Assembly: GCF_007625205.1 (NCBI RefSeq)
Contig: NZ_VMNI01000015.1
Span: 172,306 to 236,305, forward strand
Direction of reading: 5' to 3'
Length of the DNA: 64,000 nt
Origin: Denitromonas ohlonensis
Lineage (GTDB): Bacteria; Pseudomonadota; Gammaproteobacteria; Burkholderiales; Rhodocyclaceae
In this document: positions 52,553 to 61,440 of the stretch, in pieces
Layout: each line of letters begins with the position of its first letter
How positions within the stretch are numbered: position 1 is the stretch's first letter
Position numbers and translations under genes: made by a program
The notes under the pieces: model-generated
Seen by the model: only the letters and a program-made list of their open reading frames with translations
Databases searched by the model: none
Told to the model about the DNA's origin: nothing

Positions 52553-52989
52553 CAGGTCACCGCCTGCGTATCGAAACGCACGGCAAAACCCTCGGGCACG
52601 CGCGTGACCTTGCTCGCGGCGTAATCAAAAAACAGGATGCCGGTCTTGCCGCGCGCCACTTCGCGCCCGGTCTCGGCCTCGGTCATCTGCCACACCAGAT
52701 CGCAGCCATATTTGTTGAAATCGCAGGCCGCCACGGCCACCCGCATCACCTCGCCGTGGTGGGCTTCGGAGCGATACTGCAAGGCCGCGTCGCACACAAT
52801 GATTCCGACACCCTCCACATTCAGCTCGGTGTAACCCATCGATTTCAAAAAACGCAGCCGCGCCTCCGACACCACCGTCAGCAGCATCGCGTTGTCGAGA
52901 TGGTTGCCGTAATTGATGTGGCTGAGATAGAGCGTGATGTCGGTCGAGAAGTCGAAGCGGTCGGGCAGATCGATCTGAATGCGGGCCAT
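52552..52989 (-). CDS. Acyl-CoA thioesterase, 4HBT hot-dog family
   Basis: 145 residues from ATG 52989; a longer frame to 53037 is not supported. Hot-dog fold thioesterase: ITLYLSHINYGNHLDNAML is the catalytic-loop region (YGNHLDN variant), followed by EGVGIIVCDAALQYRSEAHHGEVM and GREVARGKTGILFFDY. Such proteins hydrolyse acyl-CoA thioesters of unknown chain. Divergent from the PACE gene with a 116-bp gap. Confidence 0.82.
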   Translation of the reverse strand: MARIQIDLPDRFDFSTDITLYLSHINYGNHLDNAMLLTVVSEARLRFLKSMGYTELNVEGVGIIVCDAALQYRSEAHHGEVMRVAVAACDFNKYGCDLVWQMTEAETGREVARGKTGILFFDYAASKVTRVPEGFAVRFDTQAVT

Positions 52990-53105
52990 GGTGGTTGCGC
53001 TGCAGTGATTGACGGAAGCCCTGATTGAACCACACATCAGCGCGCGCCGATTTGCATCCGGCCGCCGGGCTGACTATCGTGCCGGTTTTGACACCGACTG
53101 CCGAC

Positions 53106-53552
53106 GTGACACACAAGGCTCCCCCGCTGCGCCGCTTCTGGGACCGCGCCCGCCAGATCGCCTTGTTCGAGGCCGGCGGCCTGCTGCTCATCACCCCGCC
53201 CTTTGCCTGGGCCAGCGGCGTGCCCCTGGCCGACTCGCTGGGCATGCTCGCGCTGATCGCCCTCATCGCCGCGCTGTGGAACGCCGCCTACAACATCGGC
53301 TTCGACTGGGTCGAAGGGCGCCGCACCGGCCGCACCGCCGATCGCCGGCCCTGGCCGCTGCGTGTCGCACATGCGCTCGGCTTCGAAACCGGGCTGCTGA
53401 TCATGACCCTGCCCATCGTCATGGCCTGGACCGGCATGGACTGGCTCACCGCGCTCATCGCCGATCTGGCCCTCGCCGTGGCCTACACGGTGTACGCCTT
53501 CGTCTTCAATCTGGCCTACGATCGGCTTTTCCCCATCCGCGCCACCGAATGA
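53106..53552 (+). CDS. PACE-family efflux transporter
   Basis: 148 residues from GTG 53106, the usual length for the family; an upstream TTG at 53025 would add 27 unlikely residues. Four hydrophobic segments in two repeats of the bacterial transmembrane pair: first [19 protein letters not shown], second [20 protein letters not shown], each with the conserved [12 protein letters not shown] and YDRLFPIR are typical. The acidic residue in ALFEAG corresponds to the essential Glu15 of AceI. Proton-driven efflux of biocides such as chlorhexidine or of polyamines by family. ATGA overlap with murB. Confidence 0.85.
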   Translation: MTHKAPPLRRFWDRARQIALFEAGGLLLITPPFAWASGVPLADSLGMLALIALIAALWNAAYNIGFDWVEGRRTGRTADRRPWPLRVAHALGFETGLLIMTLPIVMAWTGMDWLTALIADLALAVAYTVYAFVFNLAYDRLFPIRATE

Positions 53553-54565
53553 CCCCCGAACAGACCCGCGTCCCGCTCGACGCCTTCAACACCTTCGGCC
53601 TGCCCGCCACCGCCGCGCGCTACCGGCGCATCGACACTGTCGACGAGCTCGTCGCGCTGGCCCGTGACGGCGCCCTGCGCGGCCCGCGCCTGGTGCTCGG
53701 CGGCGGCAGTAATGTGGTGTTCACCGGCAATGTCGACGCCCTGGTGCTGCATGTGGCGCTACGCGGTCGCGAGCGCCTGGCCGACGCCGACGACGCCTGG
53801 CGTGTCGCCGCGGCTGGCGGCGAGCCCTGGCACGACTTTGTGCGCTGGACGCTGGACGAAAACCTGCCCGGCCTGGAAAACCTCTCGCTCATCCCCGGCA
53901 CCGTCGGCGCCGCGCCCATCCAGAACATCGGCGCCTACGGCCTGGAAATGGCCGAGCGCTTCGAGTCGCTCGACGCGGTCAATCTCGACACCGGCGAGAC
54001 ACGCCAATTCAGCGCCGCCGACTGCCGCTTCGGCTACCGCGACAGCGTGTTCAAGCAGGCCGAAGCCGGCCGCTGGCTGATCACCCGCGTCATCTTCCGC
54101 CTGCCCCGCCCCTGGCCGCCGCTCACCGGCTACGCCGACCTGCAGCATCATCTGGCTGAGCAAGGCATCGTCACGCCCACCGCAAGACAGATCTCCGACG
54201 CCGTCATCGCCGTGCGCCAGGCCAAACTGCCCGACCCCGCCGTGCTCGGCAACGCCGGCAGCTTCTTCAAGAACCCGGTGGTCGACACCACCACCGCCGA
54301 GCGCCTGCTCGCCGACCACCCCGGCGCGCCGCACTACCCGCAAGCCGACGGCCGCATCAAACTCGCCGCCGGCTGGCTCATCGACCAATGCGGCTGGAGG
54401 GGCAAACGCCTCGGCCCTGTCGGCTGCCATGCCCGCCAGGCGCTGGTGATCGTCAATCATGGCGGGGCGACCGGCGCCGATGTGCGGCAACTCGCCGACG
54501 CCATCGCCGCCGATGTGCATAGCCGCTTCGGCATCACGCTCGAGGCCGAACCCAGCTTTGTGTAG
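53549..54565 (+). CDS. murB: UDP-N-acetylenolpyruvoylglucosamine reductase
   Basis: 338 residues from ATG 53549. Type I MurB, FAD-dependent NADPH reduction of UDP-GlcNAc-enolpyruvate to UDP-MurNAc in the cytoplasm, a step of peptidoglycan synthesis. FAD-binding [11 protein letters not shown] and [20 protein letters not shown]; catalytic serine in [12 protein letters not shown]; final glutamate in LEAEPSF. Starts by overlapping the PACE stop. The stop codon is the first base triplet of a palindromic repeat. Confidence 0.95.
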   Translation: MTPEQTRVPLDAFNTFGLPATAARYRRIDTVDELVALARDGALRGPRLVLGGGSNVVFTGNVDALVLHVALRGRERLADADDAWRVAAAGGEPWHDFVRWTLDENLPGLENLSLIPGTVGAAPIQNIGAYGLEMAERFESLDAVNLDTGETRQFSAADCRFGYRDSVFKQAEAGRWLITRVIFRLPRPWPPLTGYADLQHHLAEQGIVTPTARQISDAVIAVRQAKLPDPAVLGNAGSFFKNPVVDTTTAERLLADHPGAPHYPQADGRIKLAAGWLIDQCGWRGKRLGPVGCHARQALVIVNHGGATGADVRQLADAIAADVHSRFGITLEAEPSFV

Positions 54566-54653
54566 GTTGGGTTGAGCGCAGCGAAGCCCAACATACGATG
54601 TGCCATGACGCGCCGACCGTGTGTTGGGCTTCGCTTCCGCTCAACCCAACCTA
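54563..54653. repeat. Long palindromic repeat after murB
   Basis: TAGGTTGGGTTGAGCGCAGC begins at the murB stop and continues to CCCAACA at 54593; the inverted arm runs from TGTTGGGCTTCGC (54622) to CAACCCAACCTA (54653). The arms are about 31 bases with two mismatches around a 28-base loop. Similar palindromes are spread in many proteobacterial genomes. A decayed copy lies at 20412-20460. It may double as a terminator for murB. Confidence 0.7.
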
Positions 54654-54790
54654 CCCCCGTCATGCGGCGTGATCGGTAGGGCTGTGCCGCCCAGCCTCAC
54701 CACAAGCGTTGCTTGGTGGGCAGCAAAGCTGACCACCCTACGACGGCGGTATTGCCGCGGCGCCAAGCACGAGTGAGCGCACCGCCCGTA

Positions 54791-54812
54791 GGTGGGCGGA
54801 TTGCCGCCCACC
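54791..54812. terminator. GC hairpin between murB and pirin
   Basis: GGTGGGCGG, ATTG loop, CCGCCCACC: a perfect 9-bp stem just past the end of the reverse-strand pirin gene. The bases 54660-54790 upstream also hold imperfect inverted segments (GTAGGG...CCCTAC). No T tract, so a repeat remnant is as likely as a terminator. Confidence 0.45.
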
Positions 54813-54835
54813 CTCGTGAATCAACCCATACCGCC

Positions 54836-55540
54836 TTACGCCGCCATATCAAACACCAGCAACTCCGCACCATCGCCCTCGGTCAGGCGCAATTGCGTTT
54901 CGTCGCTCAACGCCACGCCATCGCCTTCGGTCAGCCGCTCACCATTGAGCGTCACCGCGCCGCGTGCCACTTGCACCCAGCCCAGCCGGCCCGGCGCGAG
55001 CGCAAGTTCCGCCCGATCGGCACCGTCGAGCGTCGCCGCGTAGAGGTCGGCATCCCGGCCGATGTGCACCGCGCCGTCCCGACCGTCGCCACTGGCGATC
55101 AGGCGCAGGCCATCCTTCACCGGCAAGGTGTCGATGCGCTGCTGGCCGTAGCCCGGCTGAGTTCCGCGCTGGGCCGGCAGGATCCAGATCTGCAGCAGGC
55201 GCAGCGGGTCGCTCTCGGAGGGATTGAACTCGCTGTGGCGGATGCCGGTGCCGGCGCGCATGTACTGGATCTCGCCGGGGCGGATGGTCGAGCCGTTGCC
55301 CAGGCTGTCCTTGTGCGCCAGCGCGCCGTCGATCACATAGGTGAGAATCTCCATATCGGCATGCGGATGGGTGGGAAAGCCACCGCCCGGCGCGATACGG
55401 TCGTCGTTGATCACCCGCAGCGGGCCGAAGCCCATGTGCGCCGGGTCGTGGTACTCGCCAAAGGAGAAGGTGTGCCGTGCATTGAGCCAGCCAAAGTTGG
55501 CGTGGCCGCGCGCGTCGGCCTTGCGGATCGTCATGCTCAT
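54836..55540 (-). CDS. Pirin family protein
   Basis: 234 residues, bicupin fold. N-terminal cupin carries the metal ligands in GGGFPTHPHADMEILTYVIDG and GTGIRHSEFNPSES; LLQIWILPAQRGTQPGYGQQ and the C-terminal cupin with no metal ligands follow. YhaK/YhhW-type pirins act as quercetinases or redox-responsive proteins; the activity here is unknown. Divergent from the class V aminotransferase with a 234-bp gap. Confidence 0.9.
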   Translation of the reverse strand: MSMTIRKADARGHANFGWLNARHTFSFGEYHDPAHMGFGPLRVINDDRIAPGGGFPTHPHADMEILTYVIDGALAHKDSLGNGSTIRPGEIQYMRAGTGIRHSEFNPSESDPLRLLQIWILPAQRGTQPGYGQQRIDTLPVKDGLRLIASGDGRDGAVHIGRDADLYAATLDGADRAELALAPGRLGWVQVARGAVTLNGERLTEGDGVALSDETQLRLTEGDGAELLVFDMAA

Positions 55541-55774
55541 GTCCGTGCTCCTGAATGAATTGCGATGGATTCATGATGCAGCAGGCACAATTCAAAGACA
55601 ATCCGGCAAATAGGTGAATAACTGTTCGCCAATTCGCAACAATAAAAGCCGCTGCGTGCCGCGACCAGCGATGCAACCCGCTGGCTTGGAGCCCAAAGCA
55701 AACAGTGGCATTCTCTGAGTTTGCCGGCGGCCCTTGGGGTCGCCTTTTTCCCGAATTTGCAACCGGAGCAAACC

Positions 55775-56902
55775 GTGCCTGGCCTGTTACCCAATATCGA
55801 CCCTGATGGGTTGCTCGAATACTCCGTGGTCTATACCGACCGCGCGCTCAACCACATGTCGGCCCGCTTCCAGGGCGTGATGCGCGACATCTCGCGTGTC
55901 CTCAAAACCGTCTATCACGCTGACGCCGCCGCCATCGTGCCGGGCAGCGGCACCTTCGGCATGGAGTCGGTCGCGCGTCAGTTCGCCACCGGCAAGCACT
56001 GCCTGGTGATCCGCAACGGTTTCTTCAGCTTCCGCTGGACGCAGATTCTCGAAATGGGCGGCATCCCGGCCAGCCACACCGTGCTCAAGGCGCGCAAGGC
56101 CGATGACGGCGCCCACACGCCCTTCGCCCCGGCACCGATCGACGAAGTGGTGGCCACCATCCGCGCCGAGAAACCGGCTGTGGTGTTTGCCCCGCATGTC
56201 GAAACCGCCTCGGGCATGATGCTGCCCGACGACTATCTGCGCGCCGTGGCCGACGCGGTGCATGAAGTCGGCGGCCTGTTCGTGCTCGACTGCATCGCCT
56301 CCGGCACCGTGTGGGTCGACATGGCCGCCACCGGCGTGGACGTGCTGATCAGCGCCCCGCAAAAGGGCTGGAGCGGTTCGCCCTGCTGCGCCATGGTGAT
56401 GATGAACGCGCGCGCCCTGGCGGTGCTCGACACGACCACCAGCACCAGCTTTGCGGCCGACCTCAAGAAGTGGCTGCAGATCATGCAGGCCTACGAGGGC
56501 GGCGGCCACGCCTACCACGCCACCATGCCCACCGATGCGCTCACCGTGATGCGCGACATCATGCTCGAGACCGAGGCCTATGGTTTCGACAAGGTGCGCG
56601 AAGAGCAGCTCGAACTCGGCCGCCAGGCCCGCGCCGTGCTCGAAGCCAAGGGCTACAAGAGCGTTGCCGCAGCCGGTTTTCAGGCGCCCGGCGTGGTGGT
56701 GAGCTACACCACCGACCCGGAGGTGCAGACCGGCAAGAAATTTCTCGCCCAGGGCCTGCAAGTGGCCGCCGGCGTGCCGCTGCAATGTGACGAACCGGCC
56801 GACTACCGCAGCTTCCGCGTCGGCCTGTTCGGCCTCGACAAGCTGCACAACGTAGAGCGCACGGTCGCCAACCTGAAAAAGGCACTCGACGCGGTCGGCT
56901 AA
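55775..56902 (+). CDS. Class V aminotransferase (alanine/serine-glyoxylate type)
   Basis: 375 residues from GTG 55775, seven bases after GGAG; the in-frame extension upstream is not family-like. PLP fold I. AAIVPGSGTFGMESVARQF near residue 55, FAPHVETASGMMLPDDYL, FVLDCIASGTVW and the PLP lysine in ISAPQKGWSGSPCCAMVM. Family members include alanine-glyoxylate, serine-glyoxylate and 2-aminoethylphosphonate-type transaminases. The substrate cannot be fixed from sequence. No operon partners; 167 bp of gene-free DNA follows. Confidence 0.85.
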   Translation: MPGLLPNIDPDGLLEYSVVYTDRALNHMSARFQGVMRDISRVLKTVYHADAAAIVPGSGTFGMESVARQFATGKHCLVIRNGFFSFRWTQILEMGGIPASHTVLKARKADDGAHTPFAPAPIDEVVATIRAEKPAVVFAPHVETASGMMLPDDYLRAVADAVHEVGGLFVLDCIASGTVWVDMAATGVDVLISAPQKGWSGSPCCAMVMMNARALAVLDTTTSTSFAADLKKWLQIMQAYEGGGHAYHATMPTDALTVMRDIMLETEAYGFDKVREEQLELGRQARAVLEAKGYKSVAAAGFQAPGVVVSYTTDPEVQTGKKFLAQGLQVAAGVPLQCDEPADYRSFRVGLFGLDKLHNVERTVANLKKALDAVG

Positions 56903-57069
56903 GCACCGCCATCCGGCCGGGCAAAGGGGCTTGCCAGCGCCCCGCGCCCGGCCGGAGTCGCACCAGGCAATACCCGAAGCGTCGCATTCGGCCACACCGA
57001 AGTCATCGCTTGGCGCACGGCCAGACACTGCGCAACATGCGCCCATGTATCACCACATGGAGTCATGTC

Positions 57070-57564
57070 ATGGCAGCCCTTACCCCCCAATCGTCAGTTG
57101 CTCACCCCACACAGGCGCGGCACCACCACCGCTCGCCGCTGAAAACACTGCACCGCCTTCTGCTCGCCATCGCGCTCGCCTGCACCCTGAGCGCCACGGC
57201 CAGCGCCGGCGACAGCGCGCCTCAGGCCAGCGCGGCCTCGAGCTTGGCCGTATCCTTGCCGGTCGCCGCCTCCGTCACCGCTGCGGGCGTTCTCTTTACC
57301 GCCGGTGCCGAGCTCACCCTTACCGCCGTCGAAGCCACGGCCACCGGCACGGTCTGGGTGCTTGAGCGCGCGGCCGATGGCGTCAGCGCGGCGATCGAAT
57401 TCAGCGGGGAGGCGATTGCCGGCTCGGCGGTGGCGGTCGGCACCGCAATGACGGTCACCGCGGTATCCGCTGGCTGGCTGCTGTCGGCCGCGGGCGAAGC
57501 GCTGTGCCTGATTCCCAACGCGCTGGGTGAATCGCTGCTCTACGACGAGCGGATCACCCAATGA
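57070..57564 (+). CDS. Exported Ala/Gly-rich protein, unknown function
   Basis: 164 residues from ATG 57070. After a His-rich N-terminus (TQARHHHRSPLK) comes a signal-peptide-like helix (LLLAIALACTLSATASAGD). The rest is rich in Ala, Thr, Val and Gly with alternating hydrophobic stretches (LPVAASVTAAGVLFTAGAEL, VSAGWLLSAAGEALCLIPN). The pattern recalls small periplasmic or membrane-associated proteins found next to DUF2145 genes. Overlaps the DUF2145 gene by four bases. Function unknown. Confidence 0.6.
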   Translation: MAALTPQSSVAHPTQARHHHRSPLKTLHRLLLAIALACTLSATASAGDSAPQASAASSLAVSLPVAASVTAAGVLFTAGAELTLTAVEATATGTVWVLERAADGVSAAIEFSGEAIAGSAVAVGTAMTVTAVSAGWLLSAAGEALCLIPNALGESLLYDERITQ

Positions 57565-58403
57565 GCGCCCGCGCTTGTCTCGCCGCGCTGTGCCTGCTGC
57601 CGCTGCTCGCCCACGCCGGGCAGACCTGCGAAGCGCGCAAGCTCACGGTCGACGAACTGCGCCAGAGCCTCGCGTTGGCCGCCAGCACGGCCCAAGCGCT
57701 CGACCGCTCCGGCGCACAAGTCGTGGTGTTGGCGCGCGCCGGCCAGGATCTGTCGGACTACCGCCTGCGCTATTCGCACCTGGGCATTGCCTACCGCGAT
57801 GATCGCGTGTGGCGGGTGGTGCACAAGCTCAACCAGTGCGGCAGCGACCGGGGCGATCTGTATCGCCAGGGGCTGGCCGGGTTCTTCAGCGACGGGCTGT
57901 ATCGCTACGAGGCTGGCGTGGTGGTGCTGGATACCGCCGTGCAAGCCCGCATTCTCCCCGCGCTCAAGGACAACGCCCACCTGAGTCAACTGCATGAGCC
58001 GCGCTACAACATGGTGGCCTACCCGTGGAACACGCAGTATCAGCAAAGCAACCAATGGGCGATTGAAACCCTCGCCCTGTTGATCGACCCCTCGGCCAGC
58101 ACCCGGCGGCGCGCCCAGGCATGGCTACGCCAGCGCGACTACCGCCCCAGCACGCTCGAGATCTCAGCCATGAAACGCTTTGGTGCGCGGGTGGGCACCG
58201 CGCATATCGACTTCGACGACCATCCCTTCGGCCGGCGCATGGCCGGGCATATCGATACGGTCACGGTCGATTCCGTTTTCGACTGGTTGCACCGCAGCGG
58301 TCTGGGCACCCGCGCGCAAACCATCGCCAGCCATGGCGCGACACGTCAGGGCCATCCACCAAACGGACTAATTCTCGGCAACAGGCCAGGCAGCGGGATG
58401 TAA
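57561..58403 (+). CDS. DUF2145 family exported protein
   Basis: 280 residues with a signal peptide (MSARACLAALCLLPLLAHAG). DUF2145 segments: VVVLARAGQDLSDYRLRYSH, HLGIAYRDDRVWRVVHKLNQCG, LYRYEAGVVVLD, EPRYNMVAYPWNTQYQQSNQW. The H-x-G and repeated W/N pattern and the pairing of Cys residues suggest an NlpC/P60-like papain fold, a guess only. Periplasmic. The upstream small exported protein overlaps by ATGA, so they act as a pair. Confidence 0.8.
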   Translation: MSARACLAALCLLPLLAHAGQTCEARKLTVDELRQSLALAASTAQALDRSGAQVVVLARAGQDLSDYRLRYSHLGIAYRDDRVWRVVHKLNQCGSDRGDLYRQGLAGFFSDGLYRYEAGVVVLDTAVQARILPALKDNAHLSQLHEPRYNMVAYPWNTQYQQSNQWAIETLALLIDPSASTRRRAQAWLRQRDYRPSTLEISAMKRFGARVGTAHIDFDDHPFGRRMAGHIDTVTVDSVFDWLHRSGLGTRAQTIASHGATRQGHPPNGLILGNRPGSGM

Positions 58404-58477
58404 TCGACGAGGCTTAGCGTGAGAGGGCCAAACGCATTCGTGCGTTCGCCCCCTATCCACACGCCAAGGACCCGTCC

Positions 58478-60391
58478 ATGCTTGCCAAACACCTGCTCGC
58501 GGCCGCCATCACCGCCGCGTTTGTACCCGCCACCGCATTCGCCGCCACCTGCACCACCCCCGACCCGGTTGCCAACGTCACCTTTGGCGCCATCGACAGT
58601 GGCGTCGCCAACATCGCCGTCGGCAATTCATGCTCGCTCGATGACCGCTTCGACGACGAAAAGCCTTGGGGCAACCAACCGAGCTTTCTGGCGCATGTAT
58701 CACGCGTGAGCTTCGAGCTGATGCGCGAACGCAAGATTTCGGCTCGCGACCGCATCCGTCTGATTGCCGCCGCCAAGGCGTCTGACATCGGACGCACGCT
58801 AAACATCAAGCTGATCGGCTTCAACGATTTCCACGGCAACATCAAGGCTGGCGAGGGCTCCAGCAGCAACCCCGGCGTGGCCCGCTTTGCCACCCGCATT
58901 GACGCGCTACGCGCGCAGAACCCGCTCAACGCGGTGGTCTCCGCCGGTGACATGATCGGCGCCAGCCCGCTGACCTCGGCCTTGTTCAAGGACGAGCCGA
59001 CCATTGAGGCGATGAACCGCATCGGCATCGACTTCAACGCCGTGGGCAACCACGAGTTCGACGAAGGCAAGGCCGAACTCCACCGCATGCAGCATGGCGG
59101 CAACCATGCCAGCGACGCCTTCTCCGGCCTCGGCCTGCCGCAGGACGTACGCGGCGATGGCCAGTTCGCCGGCGCGGCCTTCGAATTCCTCGCCGCCAAC
59201 GTGCACGACACCACCACCGGCCAGACCGTGCTGCCGGCTTATGGGGTGAAGGACTTCCTCGGCAACAAGGTGGCTTTCGTCGGCATGACGCTCAAGGGCA
59301 CGCCGACCATCGTCTCGCCCGCCGGGGTGGCCGGGCTGCAGTTCGGCGACGAGGCCGACACGGTCAACGCGCTGGTGCCCCAGCTCAAGGCCAAGGGCAT
59401 TGAAAGCATCGTGGTGCTGATTCATGAAGGCGGCTTCGCGGCCGGCGGCGACAACGGCTGCGACGGCGTCTCTGGCCCGATCGTCGATATCGTCAATCGG
59501 CTCGATCCGGCGGTCGACCTGGTCATCTCCGGCCACACCCACCGTGCCTACAACTGCCTGCTCCCCAACAAGGCCGGTCAGCCGGTGCGTGTCACCTCCG
59601 CCGGCCAGTACGCCCGCATGCTGACCGACATCGACCTGACCCTCGACACCCAGACGCGCGACGTGATCGCCGTGGCCACCACCAACGTCGCCACCGGCAC
59701 CGGCAGCACCACCGCCGAAGCGCCCTACATGACCGACCTGGTCGCCCACTACGACGCGCTCTCCGCCGTGCCCAAGGCGCGCGTGATCGGCACCATCACC
59801 GGCGCCATCAGCCGCAGCCAGAACGCCGCCGGCGAATCGGCCCTGGGCGACGTGATCGCCGACGCCCAGCTCGACGCCACCGACGACATCGGCTTCGGCG
59901 AAGCCGTGGTGGCCTTCATGAACCCGGGTGGCATCCGTGCCGACCTGCCCTTCAACGCCCCCGACGGCAAGGTCACCTTCGGCGACGCCTTCACCGTGCA
60001 GCCCTTCGGCAACTCGCTGGTGACCCTGACGCTCAACGGCGCGCAGCTCAAGACCCTGCTCGAAACCCAGTTCCCCGGCTGCAACGGTCAGAGCAGCACC
60101 CGCATGCTGCAAGTGTCCGCCGGCTTCGCCTACAGCTACTCGGCCAGCGCCGCCTGCAACGCCCGCATCACGGCGATGACCCTCGGCGGTGTGCCGGTCG
60201 ACCCGAGCGCCGCCTACCGCGCGACGGTCAACAGCTTCCTGGCCGACGGCGGCGACGCCTTTGCGGTGCTCACCGAAGGCACCAACCGCCTCGGCGGCGC
60301 GGTCGACCTCGACGCCTTCGAAGCCTACCTGCAGGCCAACCCGGCCGGCGTCGCCCCCGGCGCGCAAGACCGCATCACCCGCCTGCCCTGA
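58478..60391 (+). CDS. Secreted 5'-nucleotidase / bifunctional metallophosphatase
   Basis: 637 residues with AAGGA seven bases upstream. Signal peptide to AFA (residue 22), then an unusual 90-residue segment before the catalytic domain. Metallophosphatase motifs: GFNDFHG (D117, H119), SAGDMIG, GNHEFDEG, and GHTHRAYNC. Residues about 440-630 form the 5'-nucleotidase C-terminal domain with FMNPGGIRADL, VQPFGNSLVTLTL and NSFLADGGDAFAVL. Predicted periplasmic or extracellular nucleotide hydrolase. A PEP-CTERM protein gene follows on the same strand after 132 bp containing a hairpin. Confidence 0.88.
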   Translation: MLAKHLLAAAITAAFVPATAFAATCTTPDPVANVTFGAIDSGVANIAVGNSCSLDDRFDDEKPWGNQPSFLAHVSRVSFELMRERKISARDRIRLIAAAKASDIGRTLNIKLIGFNDFHGNIKAGEGSSSNPGVARFATRIDALRAQNPLNAVVSAGDMIGASPLTSALFKDEPTIEAMNRIGIDFNAVGNHEFDEGKAELHRMQHGGNHASDAFSGLGLPQDVRGDGQFAGAAFEFLAANVHDTTTGQTVLPAYGVKDFLGNKVAFVGMTLKGTPTIVSPAGVAGLQFGDEADTVNALVPQLKAKGIESIVVLIHEGGFAAGGDNGCDGVSGPIVDIVNRLDPAVDLVISGHTHRAYNCLLPNKAGQPVRVTSAGQYARMLTDIDLTLDTQTRDVIAVATTNVATGTGSTTAEAPYMTDLVAHYDALSAVPKARVIGTITGAISRSQNAAGESALGDVIADAQLDATDDIGFGEAVVAFMNPGGIRADLPFNAPDGKVTFGDAFTVQPFGNSLVTLTLNGAQLKTLLETQFPGCNGQSSTRMLQVSAGFAYSYSASAACNARITAMTLGGVPVDPSAAYRATVNSFLADGGDAFAVLTEGTNRLGGAVDLDAFEAYLQANPAGVAPGAQDRITRLP

Positions 60392-60420
60392 GAGCTTGTG
60401 GAGAAATCGTAGCGAGCGGG

Positions 60421-60463
60421 GCCGATTGCGAGGCGTGAGCGAGCAAGCAACGCAGCAATCGGC
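60421..60463. repeat. Inverted repeat between phosphatase and PEP-CTERM genes
   Basis: GCCGATTGC (60421-60429) and GCAATCGGC (60455-60463) form a 9-bp perfect stem with a 25-base GC-rich loop that itself contains GAGCGAGC. It may be an attenuating or terminating structure or a dispersed repeat. No T tract follows. Confidence 0.4.
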
Positions 60464-60523
60464 ACGCGCAGCAGCTTCAATCACACGTTCTGAGCACCAC
60501 AGACAACACAAGGACACTCATCC

Positions 60524-61351
60524 ATGTTCAACAAGAAACTGCTCGTCGCAGCCCTCGCCTTTTCGGCGCTGGGCAATGCCCAGGCGGCCCGCTGGTCGCT
60601 GGTCGACACCGGCCTTGGTTTCGGCTTCAGTGACCTCAGCGCCAGGCTCGGTGGCGACACCGTCGTCACCGGCGACGTTACCGACCTCGAAGCCGGGTTC
60701 GGCAATGCCGGGCTGACCGGTGCCGACTTCGGCATCCAGCCTGTGGCCAGCGGCGACGCCGACACCGGCTATGCCCACACCCTGTTCGTCGACACCCTCG
60801 GCGACAGCGCGACCACCGCCCTCTACCTCGGCGCCGCCCATACGCTGGGCTTTGCGGCCACCTCGGCTGGCACCGCCAGCGGCTACATGGCAACTCAGGA
60901 TGTCGCCGCCTACGGCATGAAGCTGCGCATCATCGGCGACGCCGGTGAAGCGGACGGCACGCCAGTCATGGTCAACTTCAGCGGCATCGCCGACATGCTG
61001 GTCGACGCCGGTCTGCCCGCCACCCACACCATCGGCATTGATCTGGATGTCACCCAGGCCGGCATGCCCGGAAGCAGCGTCAGTCTGTCGTGGTTGGGCA
61101 ACAATAGCTGGCCGGTGGATGTCAGCTTTGCCTCGGCGGTCGGTCAGGAGCTCGACCTCACGCTGGCGCTGCACCTCGAGTCCACCCAGACCAGCGGCCT
61201 GAGCTACACCGCCGGTCAACACTGGGTGGCAGGGGCCTCGGCACAGTTCGACGGCCAGCTGACCGTCAGCGCCGTGCCGGAGCCAGAGCGCTACGCCATG
61301 CTGCTCGCCGGCCTCGGCCTGGTGGGCCTGATCGCGCGCCGTCGCGTGTAA
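60524..61351 (+). CDS. PEP-CTERM exported protein
   Basis: 275 residues, AAGGA nine bases upstream. Signal peptide MFNKKLLVAALAFSALGNAQA. The middle is a low-cysteine beta-rich domain I cannot name (LGAAHTLGFAATSAGTASGYM, VMVNFSGIADMLVD, HTIGIDLDVTQAGMPG). The end has VPEPERYAMLLAGLG, hydrophobic helix and RRR, the PEP-CTERM signal recognised by exosortase EpsH. Expected at the cell surface or in exopolysaccharide. It follows the secreted phosphatase and may be part of the same transcript. Confidence 0.82.
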   Translation: MFNKKLLVAALAFSALGNAQAARWSLVDTGLGFGFSDLSARLGGDTVVTGDVTDLEAGFGNAGLTGADFGIQPVASGDADTGYAHTLFVDTLGDSATTALYLGAAHTLGFAATSAGTASGYMATQDVAAYGMKLRIIGDAGEADGTPVMVNFSGIADMLVDAGLPATHTIGIDLDVTQAGMPGSSVSLSWLGNNSWPVDVSFASAVGQELDLTLALHLESTQTSGLSYTAGQHWVAGASAQFDGQLTVSAVPEPERYAMLLAGLGLVGLIARRRV

Positions 61352-61388
61352 TGGCAGCCTGACCGCCCCCCCTTTGCAGTCAAAAGAA

Positions 61389-61422
61389 AGGCCCGGACTC
61401 GGTACCACCGATGTCCGGGCCT
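61389..61422 (-). terminator. Intrinsic terminator after hppD
   Basis: AGGCCCGGAC pairs with GTCCGGGCCT around a 14-base loop. Read on the minus strand it is followed by TTTCTTTTG, so it ends the hppD transcript; it could also stop readthrough from the PEP-CTERM gene. Confidence 0.8.
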
Positions 61423-61440
61423 GTGTGCCATCGACAGCGT

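Noticed and set aside
54563..54830. Possible insertion sequence after murB
   Set aside because: Inverted repeats are present but there is no transposase or room for one.
58907..60517. 536-codon reverse frame opposite the phosphatase
   Set aside because: Shadow frame, rich in Gly/Val/His with no domain.
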